This document shows, piece after piece, positions 33,589 to 42,402 of a stretch of 64,000 bases of DNA. Location of the stretch: assembly GCF_001907695.1 (NCBI RefSeq), contig NZ_KV880638.1, positions 558,882 through 622,881 of the forward strand, written 5' to 3'. Numbering within the stretch: position 1 is the stretch's first letter; each line of letters starts with the position of its first letter. Position numbers and translations under genes: made by a program. The stretch comes from Thalassospira sp. TSL5-1 (GTDB taxonomy: Bacteria > Pseudomonadota > Alphaproteobacteria > Rhodospirillales > Thalassospiraceae). The notes under the pieces were generated by a model, which saw only the letters and a program-made list of their open reading frames with translations, ran no database searches and was not told where the DNA came from.

Positions 33589-35382
33589 ATGAGCAAATTT
33601 TGGTGGCTGTTCCCGTTAAGTGGCGGATTGTACGGGGTGGCAGCATGGTATTTGTTTGATCAGTTTGATGAACAAAGCCTGTTTGTCGCGCCACTGGCAA
33701 TGTTTGTGGCGGCAAGTGCCTATGGTTGCTGGTTTGCCCTAACGTATGGCCGGTTATCTGCCGCCCTTGCCTTTACCGGGCTGGTCGCGGTACTGGCGGC
33801 GGGGCAGGTTGCCGTTTTTCAGCATATTGTCGGTTTTGATTATCTGGACGATATGGTTGTATTTGGCTTTTTCGTAAGCCAGATCGCTTGGGTGGGTTTG
33901 CTGGTGGCGTTGTGGCGGGCGCGTTATGATGCAACCGATCATGAAAAGACGGGGGCGGCAGTAGCTGATGCAGCGCGTGGTCCGATTTGGCATGTGCCCT
34001 ATCGGGCGATTGGTCCGGCGATTTGGGATGTCAAATTGTCGCTGGCCTTTGGCCTGGTGTCGATTGGCGTGTTCTGGATTATGGCCTATGTGCTGGGCAC
34101 GCTGTTTAATGTAGTCGGCTTTACCGCCTTTATGGATTTTCTGCAATCCGCACTGGGCGGCTCCATGCTGACGGGGGCGGCCTTTGCCACGGGCATCATG
34201 CTGACACGGGAAAAACCGGCACTTTTAAAGGCAGTCCGTCAGGTATTGGGAACATTGTACCGTTTCTTTTATCCGCTACAGGCGGCGGGCGTTTTTTTGT
34301 TTCTGTTGCTGGGCGCGCTTGGCGGTTGGGAACAGCTTTTGGGCCGGGACACCAGCATTAGTATGGTGGTGCTCGCTGCGGCCTTGTGGATCAGTTATTT
34401 GCTGTTTGGCGCGGTGCAATCGGGTGCGACAACCACGTTGTTTGGTCGCTGGGGCGATGTTGTTTTTCGCTACAGCCTGTGGATGGCACCGGTTTGTGCG
34501 CTGGCCGCCCTGGGCTGTATCTGGTTGCGGGTGGAAGATTATTGGTTAACCCCGCTGCGTCTTTATGCCACCTGGCTTGGCCTTTATGTTTTGGGGGCGA
34601 CCGTTTGGATCATGCGGGCGGGCATGATACGCGGTGATGGCATGATCTCGCGTGTGCAGCGCGCCTTTGGCCAGGTTGCGGTGGGGGGCATTGTTGTGGC
34701 CTTTGTCATGCACCTGCCCTGGCTGGACCCTGTCAGTATTTCCGCTGCCAGCCAGCAAACCCGGCTGGGATTGTTAAATGATATGCCAAAGGCCGATTTG
34801 GCCTTCATGGCCCGACAATTGGGCAAACCGGGCGAAGAGGCCCTGACAACCCTGCGCACAGAAAACCCCGATCGCGTGCCCGATATTGAGGAATTGCGCA
34901 ATTATTACCCCGCCTATGAAGATGTTCAGACACCTTCATTTGAAGAAATTCCGGTATTTCCGCAAAATCACCCTTTTTCCGACGATGATTTGCGCAATCT
35001 GATTGATCATAACTTGCAATATGACCGGATGTTCTGCCAAAGCGACAAAGAGCATTCCAATCATCCGGATGATCCGGATCATCCCGGTCAGGGCAATAAA
35101 TGCGCCCTGTTGCTGGTTGATTTGGATGGGGATGGGCAAAGCGAGGCGGTGTTTTTCTCGTTGCGCAATTATGCGCCGGTTTTCCGCTTCCGTCCGGCCC
35201 GGCATGACTGGATAAAACTGCATGATATGTACCGCGAAACAGGCCGCGATGATGCCGCGATGGACGCGGCCACGTTGGCGGGGAATATGCTGGAAGCCCT
35301 TCAAAAGGGCGCATTTTCGCCGGAAAAACCGGTTTATTCGGACCTTTCCGTTGGCGGTGCGCGCTGGCAACAATCGCGTTAA
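33589..35382 (+). CDS. Polytopic membrane protein, DUF4153-like
   Basis: A 597-residue protein. The first 400 residues have about ten hydrophobic helices; the pair around ATGIMLTREKPALLKAVRQ and the later FRYSLWMAPVCALAAL are consistent with DUF4153-type membrane proteins. The soluble C-terminal part (about 430-597) contains a Pro-rich, acidic segment (HPDDPDHPGQGNK) and a beta-rich stretch beginning CALLLVDLDGDGQSEAVFF, reminiscent of FG-GAP/calcium-binding DxDxDG loops. The start is the ATG before SKFWWLFPLSGG; the open frame reaches 40 codons further up. Function unknown; it is followed by a TPR lipoprotein on the same strand. Confidence 0.75.
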   Translation: MSKFWWLFPLSGGLYGVAAWYLFDQFDEQSLFVAPLAMFVAASAYGCWFALTYGRLSAALAFTGLVAVLAAGQVAVFQHIVGFDYLDDMVVFGFFVSQIAWVGLLVALWRARYDATDHEKTGAAVADAARGPIWHVPYRAIGPAIWDVKLSLAFGLVSIGVFWIMAYVLGTLFNVVGFTAFMDFLQSALGGSMLTGAAFATGIMLTREKPALLKAVRQVLGTLYRFFYPLQAAGVFLFLLLGALGGWEQLLGRDTSISMVVLAAALWISYLLFGAVQSGATTTLFGRWGDVVFRYSLWMAPVCALAALGCIWLRVEDYWLTPLRLYATWLGLYVLGATVWIMRAGMIRGDGMISRVQRAFGQVAVGGIVVAFVMHLPWLDPVSISAASQQTRLGLLNDMPKADLAFMARQLGKPGEEALTTLRTENPDRVPDIEELRNYYPAYEDVQTPSFEEIPVFPQNHPFSDDDLRNLIDHNLQYDRMFCQSDKEHSNHPDDPDHPGQGNKCALLLVDLDGDGQSEAVFFSLRNYAPVFRFRPARHDWIKLHDMYRETGRDDAAMDAATLAGNMLEALQKGAFSPEKPVYSDLSVGGARWQQSR

Positions 35383-35389
35383 TGCAATG

Positions 35390-35428
35390 CGGGGTGTTTT
35401 TGCTATGATTGGCAGGCACCCCGTATTT
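35390..35428 (+). terminator. Possible terminator hairpin after the membrane protein gene
   Basis: CGGGGTG pairs with CACCCCG across a 20-base loop with TATTT behind. It lies before the TPR lipoprotein gene; weak. Confidence 0.3.
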
Positions 35429-35469
35429 CGGAGCGCAAAGCAAGACGACAAGTAAGGAGAGACCGCACC

Positions 35470-36237
35470 ATGCCGATCCGTTTCCGATATATGATGGCTG
35501 GTATCGCCCTTTTCGGGCTGGCCGCCTGCGGGGAGACATCGCCCAAATGGGAACCCCAGGATATGATGGGCGGCCCGGCAGAGCAGAAAAACCTGAATGA
35601 CACATATGCCCGCATGGTGGATTTCAAGGCAATGGCGACCGATGATACTGGCAAGCCTTTTTATGCCGGTCCCAGTGCCACGGTGGTGGGGGCGGGGCAA
35701 TTGGCCCTTGCCATGTGCCAGAATGCCGGGGGTCCCAATTGCCGCGTTGCCCGTTTGGGTTTGACCTCGATCGAGGGCCTGGATCAGCAGGCGGTCAGCG
35801 ATGTGATCAAATCCTATAATGACACGTTAACCGCCGAAGCCACCCAGGCGGCCCGGGCGGGCAATATCGAGGCGGCCAATTGGCTGGCCTATCATTATGC
35901 TACCAAGGGCGAAAATCTGGGTGAAGCCGAACGGCTGATCAAACTGGCGCTTAAGGTGCAGCCCGATAATCCGTCCATTCAGGATACCTATGGTCTGATC
36001 CTGTATAAAAAGGGCGATTATGCAGCGGCGGAGGAAGCCCTGATCCAGGCCAACAAGGCCGCCCCGATTGCCGAGCATCTGGCCCATTTTGCCGATAACG
36101 CCCTGGCAATGGGCAAGCGCGATATGGCCCGTGTGGCCTATCAACGGGCGCTTGATGCCAACCCGGACCCGGTTTTATCCCAGCGCATTCAAAAACAGTT
36201 GCTGGCAATTGATATGGCGGGTGGTATTCGCAAGTAA
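35470..36237 (+). CDS. TPR-containing lipoprotein
   Basis: A 255-residue exported protein with a lipobox (FGLAAC, lipidated Cys20) and about three tetratricopeptide-like repeats in the C-terminal half (AANWLAYHYATKGENLGEAE, DTYGLILYKKGDYAAAEEAL, HFADNALAMGKRDMARVAYQ). TPR lipoproteins scaffold envelope assembly complexes, for instance in pilus, secretion or polysaccharide systems, but no such system is encoded nearby. AAGGAGAGACC precedes the ATG. Confidence 0.87.
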   Translation: MPIRFRYMMAGIALFGLAACGETSPKWEPQDMMGGPAEQKNLNDTYARMVDFKAMATDDTGKPFYAGPSATVVGAGQLALAMCQNAGGPNCRVARLGLTSIEGLDQQAVSDVIKSYNDTLTAEATQAARAGNIEAANWLAYHYATKGENLGEAERLIKLALKVQPDNPSIQDTYGLILYKKGDYAAAEEALIQANKAAPIAEHLAHFADNALAMGKRDMARVAYQRALDANPDPVLSQRIQKQLLAIDMAGGIRK

Positions 36238-36273
36238 AGGCAAAGGGCTGTATGGCGCTTTGGGGATGTTGGC

Positions 36274-36945
36274 GTGATTGATTGTATTATTTTTGATTGC
36301 GACGGCGTTCTGATCGACAGTGAAATTCTGTCATTCGCCGTCGATCAGCAAATTCTGGCCGGGTATGGCATCAATTTACAGCCTGATGAAATTGCGCGTG
36401 ATTTTGGCGGTATCAGCTATGGCGAGATGGTTTCTACCCTGAATGAACGCTTTGATATGGCACTTGATGCCGCGCACTATCAGCAGCAATGCGAAGATAT
36501 TCTATACGATGTTTTCCGGCGCGAGCTTCGGGCCATCGACGGCATGGCAAATGTGCTGGAAAACTTGAGGGTGCCGGTTTGTGTGGCCTCGGGCAGTGAT
36601 CTGGACCGGCTTGCCTTGTGCCTGGGCATAACGCAGCTTGAAAATTTCTTTAAAAACCGTGTTTTCTCCGCGCAACAGGTGGCAAAGGGCAAGCCTGCGC
36701 CGGATTTGTTTTTGTTTGCAGCCAAACAGATGGGCATAAGCCCGCATCATTGCCTGGTGATTGAAGACAGCCCGTCGGGTGTGGTTGCCGCCAATAGGGC
36801 AGGGATGCAGGCAGTGGGTTTTCTGGGCGGGCGTCATCGCCAGAATGCCGACCCCGCCCTATTGCATGATGCCGGGGCCTGCCATGTCGTTGCTTCTGGC
36901 GATGCGCTTTTATCCTGTTTGCGCGATATGGGCCTGGCGCGATAA
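36274..36945 (+). CDS. HAD-superfamily phosphatase (beta-phosphoglucomutase-like)
   Basis: A 223-residue haloacid dehalogenase-type phosphatase. Motif I is DCDGVLIDSE at residue 8, motif II ASGSD near 107, motif III with Lys in KGKPAPDLFLFAA, and motif IV VIEDSPSGVVAA. Helical cap between motifs I and II is of the subclass I type seen in phosphoglycolate phosphatase and beta-phosphoglucomutase relatives. The start is a GTG. The exact sugar phosphate is not deducible. It ends convergently against allA. Confidence 0.9.
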   Translation: MIDCIIFDCDGVLIDSEILSFAVDQQILAGYGINLQPDEIARDFGGISYGEMVSTLNERFDMALDAAHYQQQCEDILYDVFRRELRAIDGMANVLENLRVPVCVASGSDLDRLALCLGITQLENFFKNRVFSAQQVAKGKPAPDLFLFAAKQMGISPHHCLVIEDSPSGVVAANRAGMQAVGFLGGRHRQNADPALLHDAGACHVVASGDALLSCLRDMGLAR

Positions 36946-36961
36946 ACGGCCCGGCATGTGA

Positions 36962-37492
36962 TCAGGCGATTTTCGCCATTTGCGCAGGCGGCCAGTCCAG
37001 GCTGATGGGCACACCATCAATGTCGCCCATATCCACTTCATTGAGGTTGTTGCCAGGGCCGGAGCGGTCAATGACCAGAAATTCGCTGTCGGGTTCCAGT
37101 ACCAAAAGCGGATGGTGCCACACCCCCTTGTCATAGGTGATGCCCTGTTTGCCATTAGTGATAAAGGCCCGCAAATCGCCTGCCTTGGGCAGGTCGCTGG
37201 CCGGGGAGACAACGATTAAAAACCGTTGCCCCTGCATGGGGATAAAGGCCTGGGAGCCTAGCGGATGGCGCTCCATCATGGAAATGCGGATCGGCAGGGG
37301 GCGCGGATTGCCGCGAAAAATGCTGATGATCGGGCGTCCGCCATCCTCGCCGGTATCGATACCGGAAATATCGTGATAGCGGGTCGTTGTCCCCTGATTG
37401 ATGCCAAAGGATTTGCGGGCTGTTTCCGTGCTGATGACATCACCAAATTCGGTGAAGGCTTCGGGTGTCAGCGGTTCGACAGTCAGTTTCAT
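36962..37492 (-). CDS. allA: Ureidoglycolate lyase
   Basis: Splits ureidoglycolate into glyoxylate and urea, the last step of allantoin degradation in this route. The 176-residue cupin-like protein shows LTPEAFTEFGDVIS at the N-terminus, FRGNPRPLPIRISMMERHPLGSQAF, and YDKGVWHHPLLVL, all AllA hallmarks. The start is chosen at MKLTVEPLTPEAF; the open frame continues 27 codons upstream without similarity. Last gene of the minus-strand operon puuE-uraD-alc-allA, 31 bases after alc. Confidence 0.93.
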   Translation of the reverse strand: MKLTVEPLTPEAFTEFGDVISTETARKSFGINQGTTTRYHDISGIDTGEDGGRPIISIFRGNPRPLPIRISMMERHPLGSQAFIPMQGQRFLIVVSPASDLPKAGDLRAFITNGKQGITYDKGVWHHPLLVLEPDSEFLVIDRSGPGNNLNEVDMGDIDGVPISLDWPPAQMAKIA

Positions 37493-37523
37493 TTTAGCCC
37501 CCTTTTGCCAGCCAAACCCGTAA

Positions 37524-38543
37524 TCAGGGTCTGGCAGGTTTGCCAAGAATGCGAATGCGGCTGATGCCGCCATCGGGTATTGAGTTAATGCGCAGGTGCG
37601 ATATGGGTCCGCGTGCGGTTATGGCCGCCCCGCCAAATTCATGGATGCGGTCGGCCTGCATTTTCTGTTCGGGCAAAACGGTTTGCCAGAACATTGAGCG
37701 GGCGATGATGGATTTGTCCTTTTCGCCCTCGACATACGCCCCCTGAACCGAAACGCGGTCCGGGAAGTTGCCTTTGAAATGGCAGGTATCAATGATGATT
37801 TTATCAATCTCGCCGGGATGGCCCAGTTCAATAATCAGCCATTCATTGCCCGGTTCGCGCCGGCGGCTGGTTTCCCAGCCATCGCCCATATTCACCCCGC
37901 GCCCCGGGGCCAGCACCACATTGGGGTTGCCATAATGGGCATCCGACCAGGCAAGGGCGATGCCGCCATTGATCATGGCAGCCAGGTCCACCTGTTCGCC
38001 CTTGGCGGCCATTTCCGTCCAGTCGCGGTTGGGGCGGCCATATACCCGCAGACGGGCAATGCCGCCATCGGGGTAAATATGCAGGCGCACATGGGTATAA
38101 TTCGCCTCGCTAGTGACATCGGCATAATGATGCGCGCTGGCCCCCAGCCCCTGCGGGGCGACAATTTCGGTCCAGGTGGTGGTGTCGTCCGGGTCGCCTT
38201 CGGGGCAGAAACAGCCTTCCAGCGAGGCCGCGGGCGGGAAATTGCCGGTGAAATGGCTGGTATCGATATCAACACCATAAATCCGGCCCGATGTTGCCAG
38301 GCGGACAATGGCGTAATCGTGGCCTTCCACCCGTTTGCGGCGGCTTTCCCAGCCATCCATCCATTTGCCGTTATCGTCGTATTTGTCGGGGTAAAAAATG
38401 GCCGGGGCCGATTGCAGCATGCGCTGTTTATCGGCAAAAAAATCGTCGGTGGCAAAAATGGCAACCGCGCCAAGCCGTTCATCGGCCAGATTGACAAATC
38501 GGCGGGTAAAATCCGGGGCGGTATCGCTGCTTGAATGGCTCAT
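37524..38543 (-). CDS. alc: Allantoicase
   Basis: Hydrolyses allantoate to ureidoglycolate and urea. The 339-residue protein has two similar halves, each a jelly-roll repeat: DGWESRRKRVEGHDYAIVRL with DTSHFTGNFPPAASLEG in the first, and DGWETSRRREPGNEWLIIEL with DTCHFKGNFPDRVSVQG in the second. This duplicated pattern is diagnostic of allantoicase. Its position between uraD and allA gives consecutive pathway steps. Confidence 0.95.
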   Translation of the reverse strand: MSHSSSDTAPDFTRRFVNLADERLGAVAIFATDDFFADKQRMLQSAPAIFYPDKYDDNGKWMDGWESRRKRVEGHDYAIVRLATSGRIYGVDIDTSHFTGNFPPAASLEGCFCPEGDPDDTTTWTEIVAPQGLGASAHHYADVTSEANYTHVRLHIYPDGGIARLRVYGRPNRDWTEMAAKGEQVDLAAMINGGIALAWSDAHYGNPNVVLAPGRGVNMGDGWETSRRREPGNEWLIIELGHPGEIDKIIIDTCHFKGNFPDRVSVQGAYVEGEKDKSIIARSMFWQTVLPEQKMQADRIHEFGGAAITARGPISHLRINSIPDGGISRIRILGKPARP

Positions 38544-38578
38544 GGGTTTGCGTCCTGCTGATAATGTTTTGTGCCAGC

Positions 38579-39136
38579 TTACAGGGCCTGTAATCGCAAG
38601 AGGGCGATGCGGTGAACCTGTTGCAGGGCTTCGTTAAATTCGGTTTCGATATCGTTATTCACCCGGCGTTCAAAGGCGGCCAGAATGTCGCGACGATGAT
38701 ACCCCTTTACCGCAAAGATAAACGGGAAACCGAACTTGCCCTTATAGGCATCGTTCAGTTTGGAAAATCGCGCAAGTTCTTCCGCGCTGCATTGATCTAA
38801 CCCGGCACCCTGCTGTTCGTTGCGTGACGATGTTGTTAAATCGGCCAGGGCCAGTTTACCGGCCAGGTCGGGGTGGGCGCGCAACAGGGCCAGTTTTTCG
38901 TCCCGTGTGGCGCGTTCAACCACCACCTGCATGGCCGATGCCAGGGTTTCCGGGGCATCCAGTGCGGGGCTGATGCCGCCTTCGGCCAGGCGTTCGGCAA
39001 TCCAGGGCGAATGTTCATACACCCCGCCATATAAATTGACGAAAGACCTGGTCGCCAATGTGCTGGGCGGGTTGGTTGCAAAAAGCGAGCTTTGGTTGCC
39101 CGGCGTGCTGTCCGGGGAGGTGGTGTTGGGAGTCAT
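38579..39136 (-). CDS. uraD: OHCU decarboxylase
   Basis: 2-oxo-4-hydroxy-4-carboxy-5-ureidoimidazoline decarboxylase, producing S-allantoin. Catalytic His is in LLRAHPDLAGKL; SRNEQQGAG and FPFIFAVKG are the other conserved elements. At 185 residues it is a single-domain UraD not fused to uraH or puuE, with about 20 extra N-terminal residues. Confidence 0.94.
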   Translation of the reverse strand: MTPNTTSPDSTPGNQSSLFATNPPSTLATRSFVNLYGGVYEHSPWIAERLAEGGISPALDAPETLASAMQVVVERATRDEKLALLRAHPDLAGKLALADLTTSSRNEQQGAGLDQCSAEELARFSKLNDAYKGKFGFPFIFAVKGYHRRDILAAFERRVNNDIETEFNEALQQVHRIALLRLQAL

Positions 39137-39225
39137 ATCCTGTAATCCTGTTCGTCAGGCCCGGGGAAGCGGTGTATCTGCCGTATTCACACCGGTGGCT
39201 TGTTCCGCGTTCTCATCCTGCGTTC

Positions 39226-40140
39226 TTACCCCGTATGGGGATGATGTTCGCGCCAGTGCCGGGCAATATCGATGCGCCGGGCAAACCATACGTCGTCATG
39301 GCTACGCACATAATCGACAAAGCGTTTTAACGCGGCAAAGCGTCCCGGACGGCCCACAAGGCGGCAATGCAACCCGACCGACAGCATTTTGGGAGTGTGC
39401 GCCCCTTCTTCATACAGGGTATCAAAGCTGTCTTTCAGGTACTGGTAATATTGCTCGCCGGAATTAAAGCCCTGCATGGCGGCAAAGCGCATGTCATTGA
39501 CATCCAGCGTATAGGGCACAATAAGGTGCGGGGTTTGGGTCTGGGTGCTCCAGAACGGCAATTCATCGCTGTAATCATCGGCATCATACAGGAAACCGCC
39601 TTCTTCGGCGACCAGGCGGCGTGTATTGGGGCTGGTGCGGCCCGTATACCAGCCCAGCGGGCGTTCGCCGGTAATGTTTTTGATAATGTCGATGGCCTGG
39701 TGCAAATGGTCGCGTTCGACATTTTCCTCGATATATTGGTAATCAATCCAGCGCAGGCCGTGCGAGCAAATTTCGTGGCCGTCTTTCAGGGCGACTTCGG
39801 CCACCTTGGGCTGGCGCGAAAGCGCCATTGCCACGGCAAACAGCGTGATGGGGATTTCGCGTTCGCGAAACAGGTTCAATATCCGCCAGACCCCAACACG
39901 CGATCCATATTCATAGATCGATTCCATGCTCATATGGCGCACGCCCTGGCGCATGTCGGCACCGATCATTTCGGACAAAAAGGCTTCCGATGCCGCATCC
40001 CCGTGCAGGATGCAGTTTTCACCGCCTTCTTCGTAATTCAGCACAAACTGTACCGCGATACGGGCCTTGTTTGGCCAGTTGGCATGCGGCGGGTTCGCGC
40101 CATACCCGATCAGGTCGCGCGCATAGGGCGTGTTGGTCAT
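39226..40140 (-). CDS. puuE: Allantoinase of the PuuE (NodB-like) type
   Basis: Metal-independent allantoinase related to polysaccharide deacetylases, opening allantoin to allantoate. The 304 residues begin RDLIGYGANPPHANWPNKAR, with VQFVLNYEEGGENCILHGD, MESIYEYGSRVGVWR and GHEICSHGLRWIDYQ, typical PuuE signatures. The start is set at MTNTPYARDLIGYG; the upstream open frame of 58 codons shows no similarity. First gene of the minus-strand allantoin operon, divergent from uraH across a spacer of about 410 bases. Confidence 0.95.
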   Translation of the reverse strand: MTNTPYARDLIGYGANPPHANWPNKARIAVQFVLNYEEGGENCILHGDAASEAFLSEMIGADMRQGVRHMSMESIYEYGSRVGVWRILNLFREREIPITLFAVAMALSRQPKVAEVALKDGHEICSHGLRWIDYQYIEENVERDHLHQAIDIIKNITGERPLGWYTGRTSPNTRRLVAEEGGFLYDADDYSDELPFWSTQTQTPHLIVPYTLDVNDMRFAAMQGFNSGEQYYQYLKDSFDTLYEEGAHTPKMLSVGLHCRLVGRPGRFAALKRFVDYVRSHDDVWFARRIDIARHWREHHPHTG

Positions 40141-40554
40141 CTTTGCCTCCAGACAGATCAATCCCGGTTTGGTTCGCCGGGTTATTTGGTGTAGCATTAA
40201 CCATTGGCTGCGGTGCAGCAAGAGAATCTCGTGCGCGATATGCGGGAAATTTTCAAGGCGTTTTTGAAAATATGACCTGTCTGATAACGCGCAAAGACGC
40301 GGGTTTTCTGGCATTCATGGCTTTCGGGCGGTAGTCCTCTGATCCTTTTTCAAAGAATTGTTGATATAGTTTCACTTTATCGCCTCTTTTCTGAATGCCT
40401 GTTGCAGTGCGACCTTTTTAAAAAAATGACAAACAACCGGCCTTGGGCTTCAAAACAGTCACAAGACCGGATCAGAGAGGCCGGCGGGCAACCGCTCTAA
40501 AATTATATCGATAAAAACGAGAACCCTGGTTCAGTGATGCAAAGGAGGCCCGCC
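40141..40554. promoter_or_regulatory. Divergent control region between puuE and uraH-xdh operons
   Basis: A 414-base spacer between two divergent purine operons. It is AT-richer in its right half (40340-40420) and contains small inverted repeats such as CCCGG/CCGGG near 40165-40185 and CCGGCC/GGCCGG around 40438-40485. I could not fix a promoter or recognise a riboswitch by eye. Confidence 0.5.
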
Positions 40555-40908
40555 ATGGGGCGCTTGACCACACATGTGCTTGATACGGCGCGCGGCTGCC
40601 CGGCGGGGGGCATTCGCATTGAACTGCACCGTTTTGATGGCGGCCATGATGACCGTGTCGCCCAGGCCATCACCAATGCCGATGGCCGCACCGATGCACC
40701 GTTGCTCGACGGTAAAACATTTCGTCCGGGCAAATACGAACTGGTCTTTCAGGCCGGGGATTATTTCGATGCTGCCGGTTACGATCTGCCCGATCCCAAA
40801 TTCCTCGATCAGGTCGTGATCCGCTTTGGCATTGCCGATGCCGAGGCACATTATCATGTGCCGCTTTTGCTTTCGCCTTTTGGCTATTCCACCTATCGCG
40901 GCAGTTAA
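40555..40908 (+). CDS. uraH: 5-hydroxyisourate hydrolase (transthyretin-related)
   Basis: A 117-residue transthyretin-like enzyme converting 5-hydroxyisourate to OHCU. The N-terminal [17 protein letters not shown] and the C-terminal [18 protein letters not shown] with the diagnostic YRGS tail are intact. AAAGGAGG lies 6 bases before the chosen ATG. Six bases separate it from xdhA, so it heads the uraH-xdhABC operon. Confidence 0.96.
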   Translation: MGRLTTHVLDTARGCPAGGIRIELHRFDGGHDDRVAQAITNADGRTDAPLLDGKTFRPGKYELVFQAGDYFDAAGYDLPDPKFLDQVVIRFGIADAEAHYHVPLLLSPFGYSTYRGS

Positions 40909-40914
40909 GAGACA

Positions 40915-42402
40915 ATGACAAAGATGCGAAGCGACATCCGCTTTTTGCTGGGCAATGAAGAACGCCGGATCGAAAATATTGACCCGCAAACCACCGTTTT
41001 GAATTACCTGCGCCTAAGCGAACATAAATGCGGCACCAAGGAAGGCTGTGCCGAGGGCGATTGCGGGGCCTGCACCGTTGTGCTGGGCGAGGTGGATGAA
41101 ACAGCCCCCGGTGCCATGCGCTATCGCACGGTCAATGCCTGCATTCAGTTTGTGCCAACCCTTGATGGCAAACAGTTGCTAACGGTCGAGCATCTGAAAG
41201 GCGCCGATGGCAGCCTGCATCCGGTTCAGCAGGCGATGGTCGATACACATGGGTCGCAATGCGGGTTTTGCACGCCCGGCTTTGTCATGAGCCTGTATAA
41301 AATCTGGCTGGATGGCGGCGAGGATGACCGCGGTGCCATCAATGATGCGCTGGCAGGAAATCTGTGCCGCTGCACCGGCTATGGCCCGATTATCGAGGCG
41401 GCGCGAACTTCCGGCGGGGCTACAATTGATGATGCTGTTGAACAATCACGCCGAAAGGATGTGGCGGACCGTTTGAAACGGCTGATGGCGGAAGGAGCCG
41501 GGCTGGAAATTGACCATCCGGGCGGGCGTTATTTCGCCCCGCGCAATAGCGATGAACTGGCGCAAATTTTGGTGACTCATCCCGATGCCGTTATTCTGGC
41601 GGGCGGGACGGATGTGGGCCTGTGGGTGACAAAACACCTGAAACGCCTGGACCCGATTGTGTATATCGGTGATGTGGCGGATTTGAAATATGTTGAATGG
41701 CACGCGGGCGATTTGCATATCGGTGCTGGTGCCACCTATAGCGCGGCGCATGACGCCTTGGGCGAGGTTGCTGCTGATTTAGGTGAGCTGGTGCGCCGTA
41801 TTGGGTCGCGCCAGATCCGCAATGCCGGCACGGTGGGTGGCAACATTGCCAATGGCTCGCCGATTGGCGATACCCCGCCTGCGCTGATTGCGCTGGGTGC
41901 GCGGCTGGTTTTGCGCATGGGCGATGTGCGCCGCGAAATACCGCTGGAGGATTTTTTCATCACCTATGGCAAGCAGGACCGCGCCAAGGGCGAGTTTGTA
42001 GAAAAAATCATTGTGCCAAGGCCCGCAGGCGGTACTCAGTTCCGCGCCTGGAAAATTTCCAAACGGTTTGATCAGGATATTACCGCTGTTTTGGGGGCCT
42101 TTGTCCTTACGCTGGAAAACGGGTCGGTGGCCGATATTCGCATGGCCTTTGGCGGCATGGCAGGCACGCCGATGCGGGCCAAAAAATGCGAAGCCGCCCT
42201 TATTGGCCAGCCCTGGAACGAGGCTACCTTAAACACGGCCCGTCTGGCCCTGGCGGAGGATTTTAAACCCATGACGGATATGCGGGCCTCGGGGGAATAT
42301 CGCATGCTGGTGGCGCAAAACCTGCTTGGCAAACTTTATATCGAAACCACACAGCCCGATGTGACCACCCGGCTGGTCGGAAAGGTGGCATCCAATGGCT
42401 GA
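40915..42402 (+). CDS. xdhA: Xanthine dehydrogenase small subunit (FeS and FAD)
   Basis: A 495-residue subunit with two [2Fe-2S] clusters and FAD. Cluster ligands are in CGTKEGCAEGDCGACTVV and CGFCTPGFVMSLY with GNLCRCTGY; the FAD domain starts near residue 200 (ILAGGTDVGLWVTK) and includes AGTVGGNIANGSPIGDTPP. Oxidises hypoxanthine and xanthine to urate with XdhB. The stop overlaps the xdhB start by 8 bases, indicating coupling. Confidence 0.96.
   Translation: MTKMRSDIRFLLGNEERRIENIDPQTTVLNYLRLSEHKCGTKEGCAEGDCGACTVVLGEVDETAPGAMRYRTVNACIQFVPTLDGKQLLTVEHLKGADGSLHPVQQAMVDTHGSQCGFCTPGFVMSLYKIWLDGGEDDRGAINDALAGNLCRCTGYGPIIEAARTSGGATIDDAVEQSRRKDVADRLKRLMAEGAGLEIDHPGGRYFAPRNSDELAQILVTHPDAVILAGGTDVGLWVTKHLKRLDPIVYIGDVADLKYVEWHAGDLHIGAGATYSAAHDALGEVAADLGELVRRIGSRQIRNAGTVGGNIANGSPIGDTPPALIALGARLVLRMGDVRREIPLEDFFITYGKQDRAKGEFVEKIIVPRPAGGTQFRAWKISKRFDQDITAVLGAFVLTLENGSVADIRMAFGGMAGTPMRAKKCEAALIGQPWNEATLNTARLALAEDFKPMTDMRASGEYRMLVAQNLLGKLYIETTQPDVTTRLVGKVASNG

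Noticed and set aside
33117-33596. 159-codon open frame on the minus strand in the 33.1-33.6 kb spacer
   Set aside because: No recognisable domain, composition like translated spacer, and it would overlap the start of the membrane protein gene.
37779-38534. 251-codon open frame antisense to allantoicase
   Set aside because: Mirror frame of alc with repetitive Ala/Gly/Ile content and no motif.
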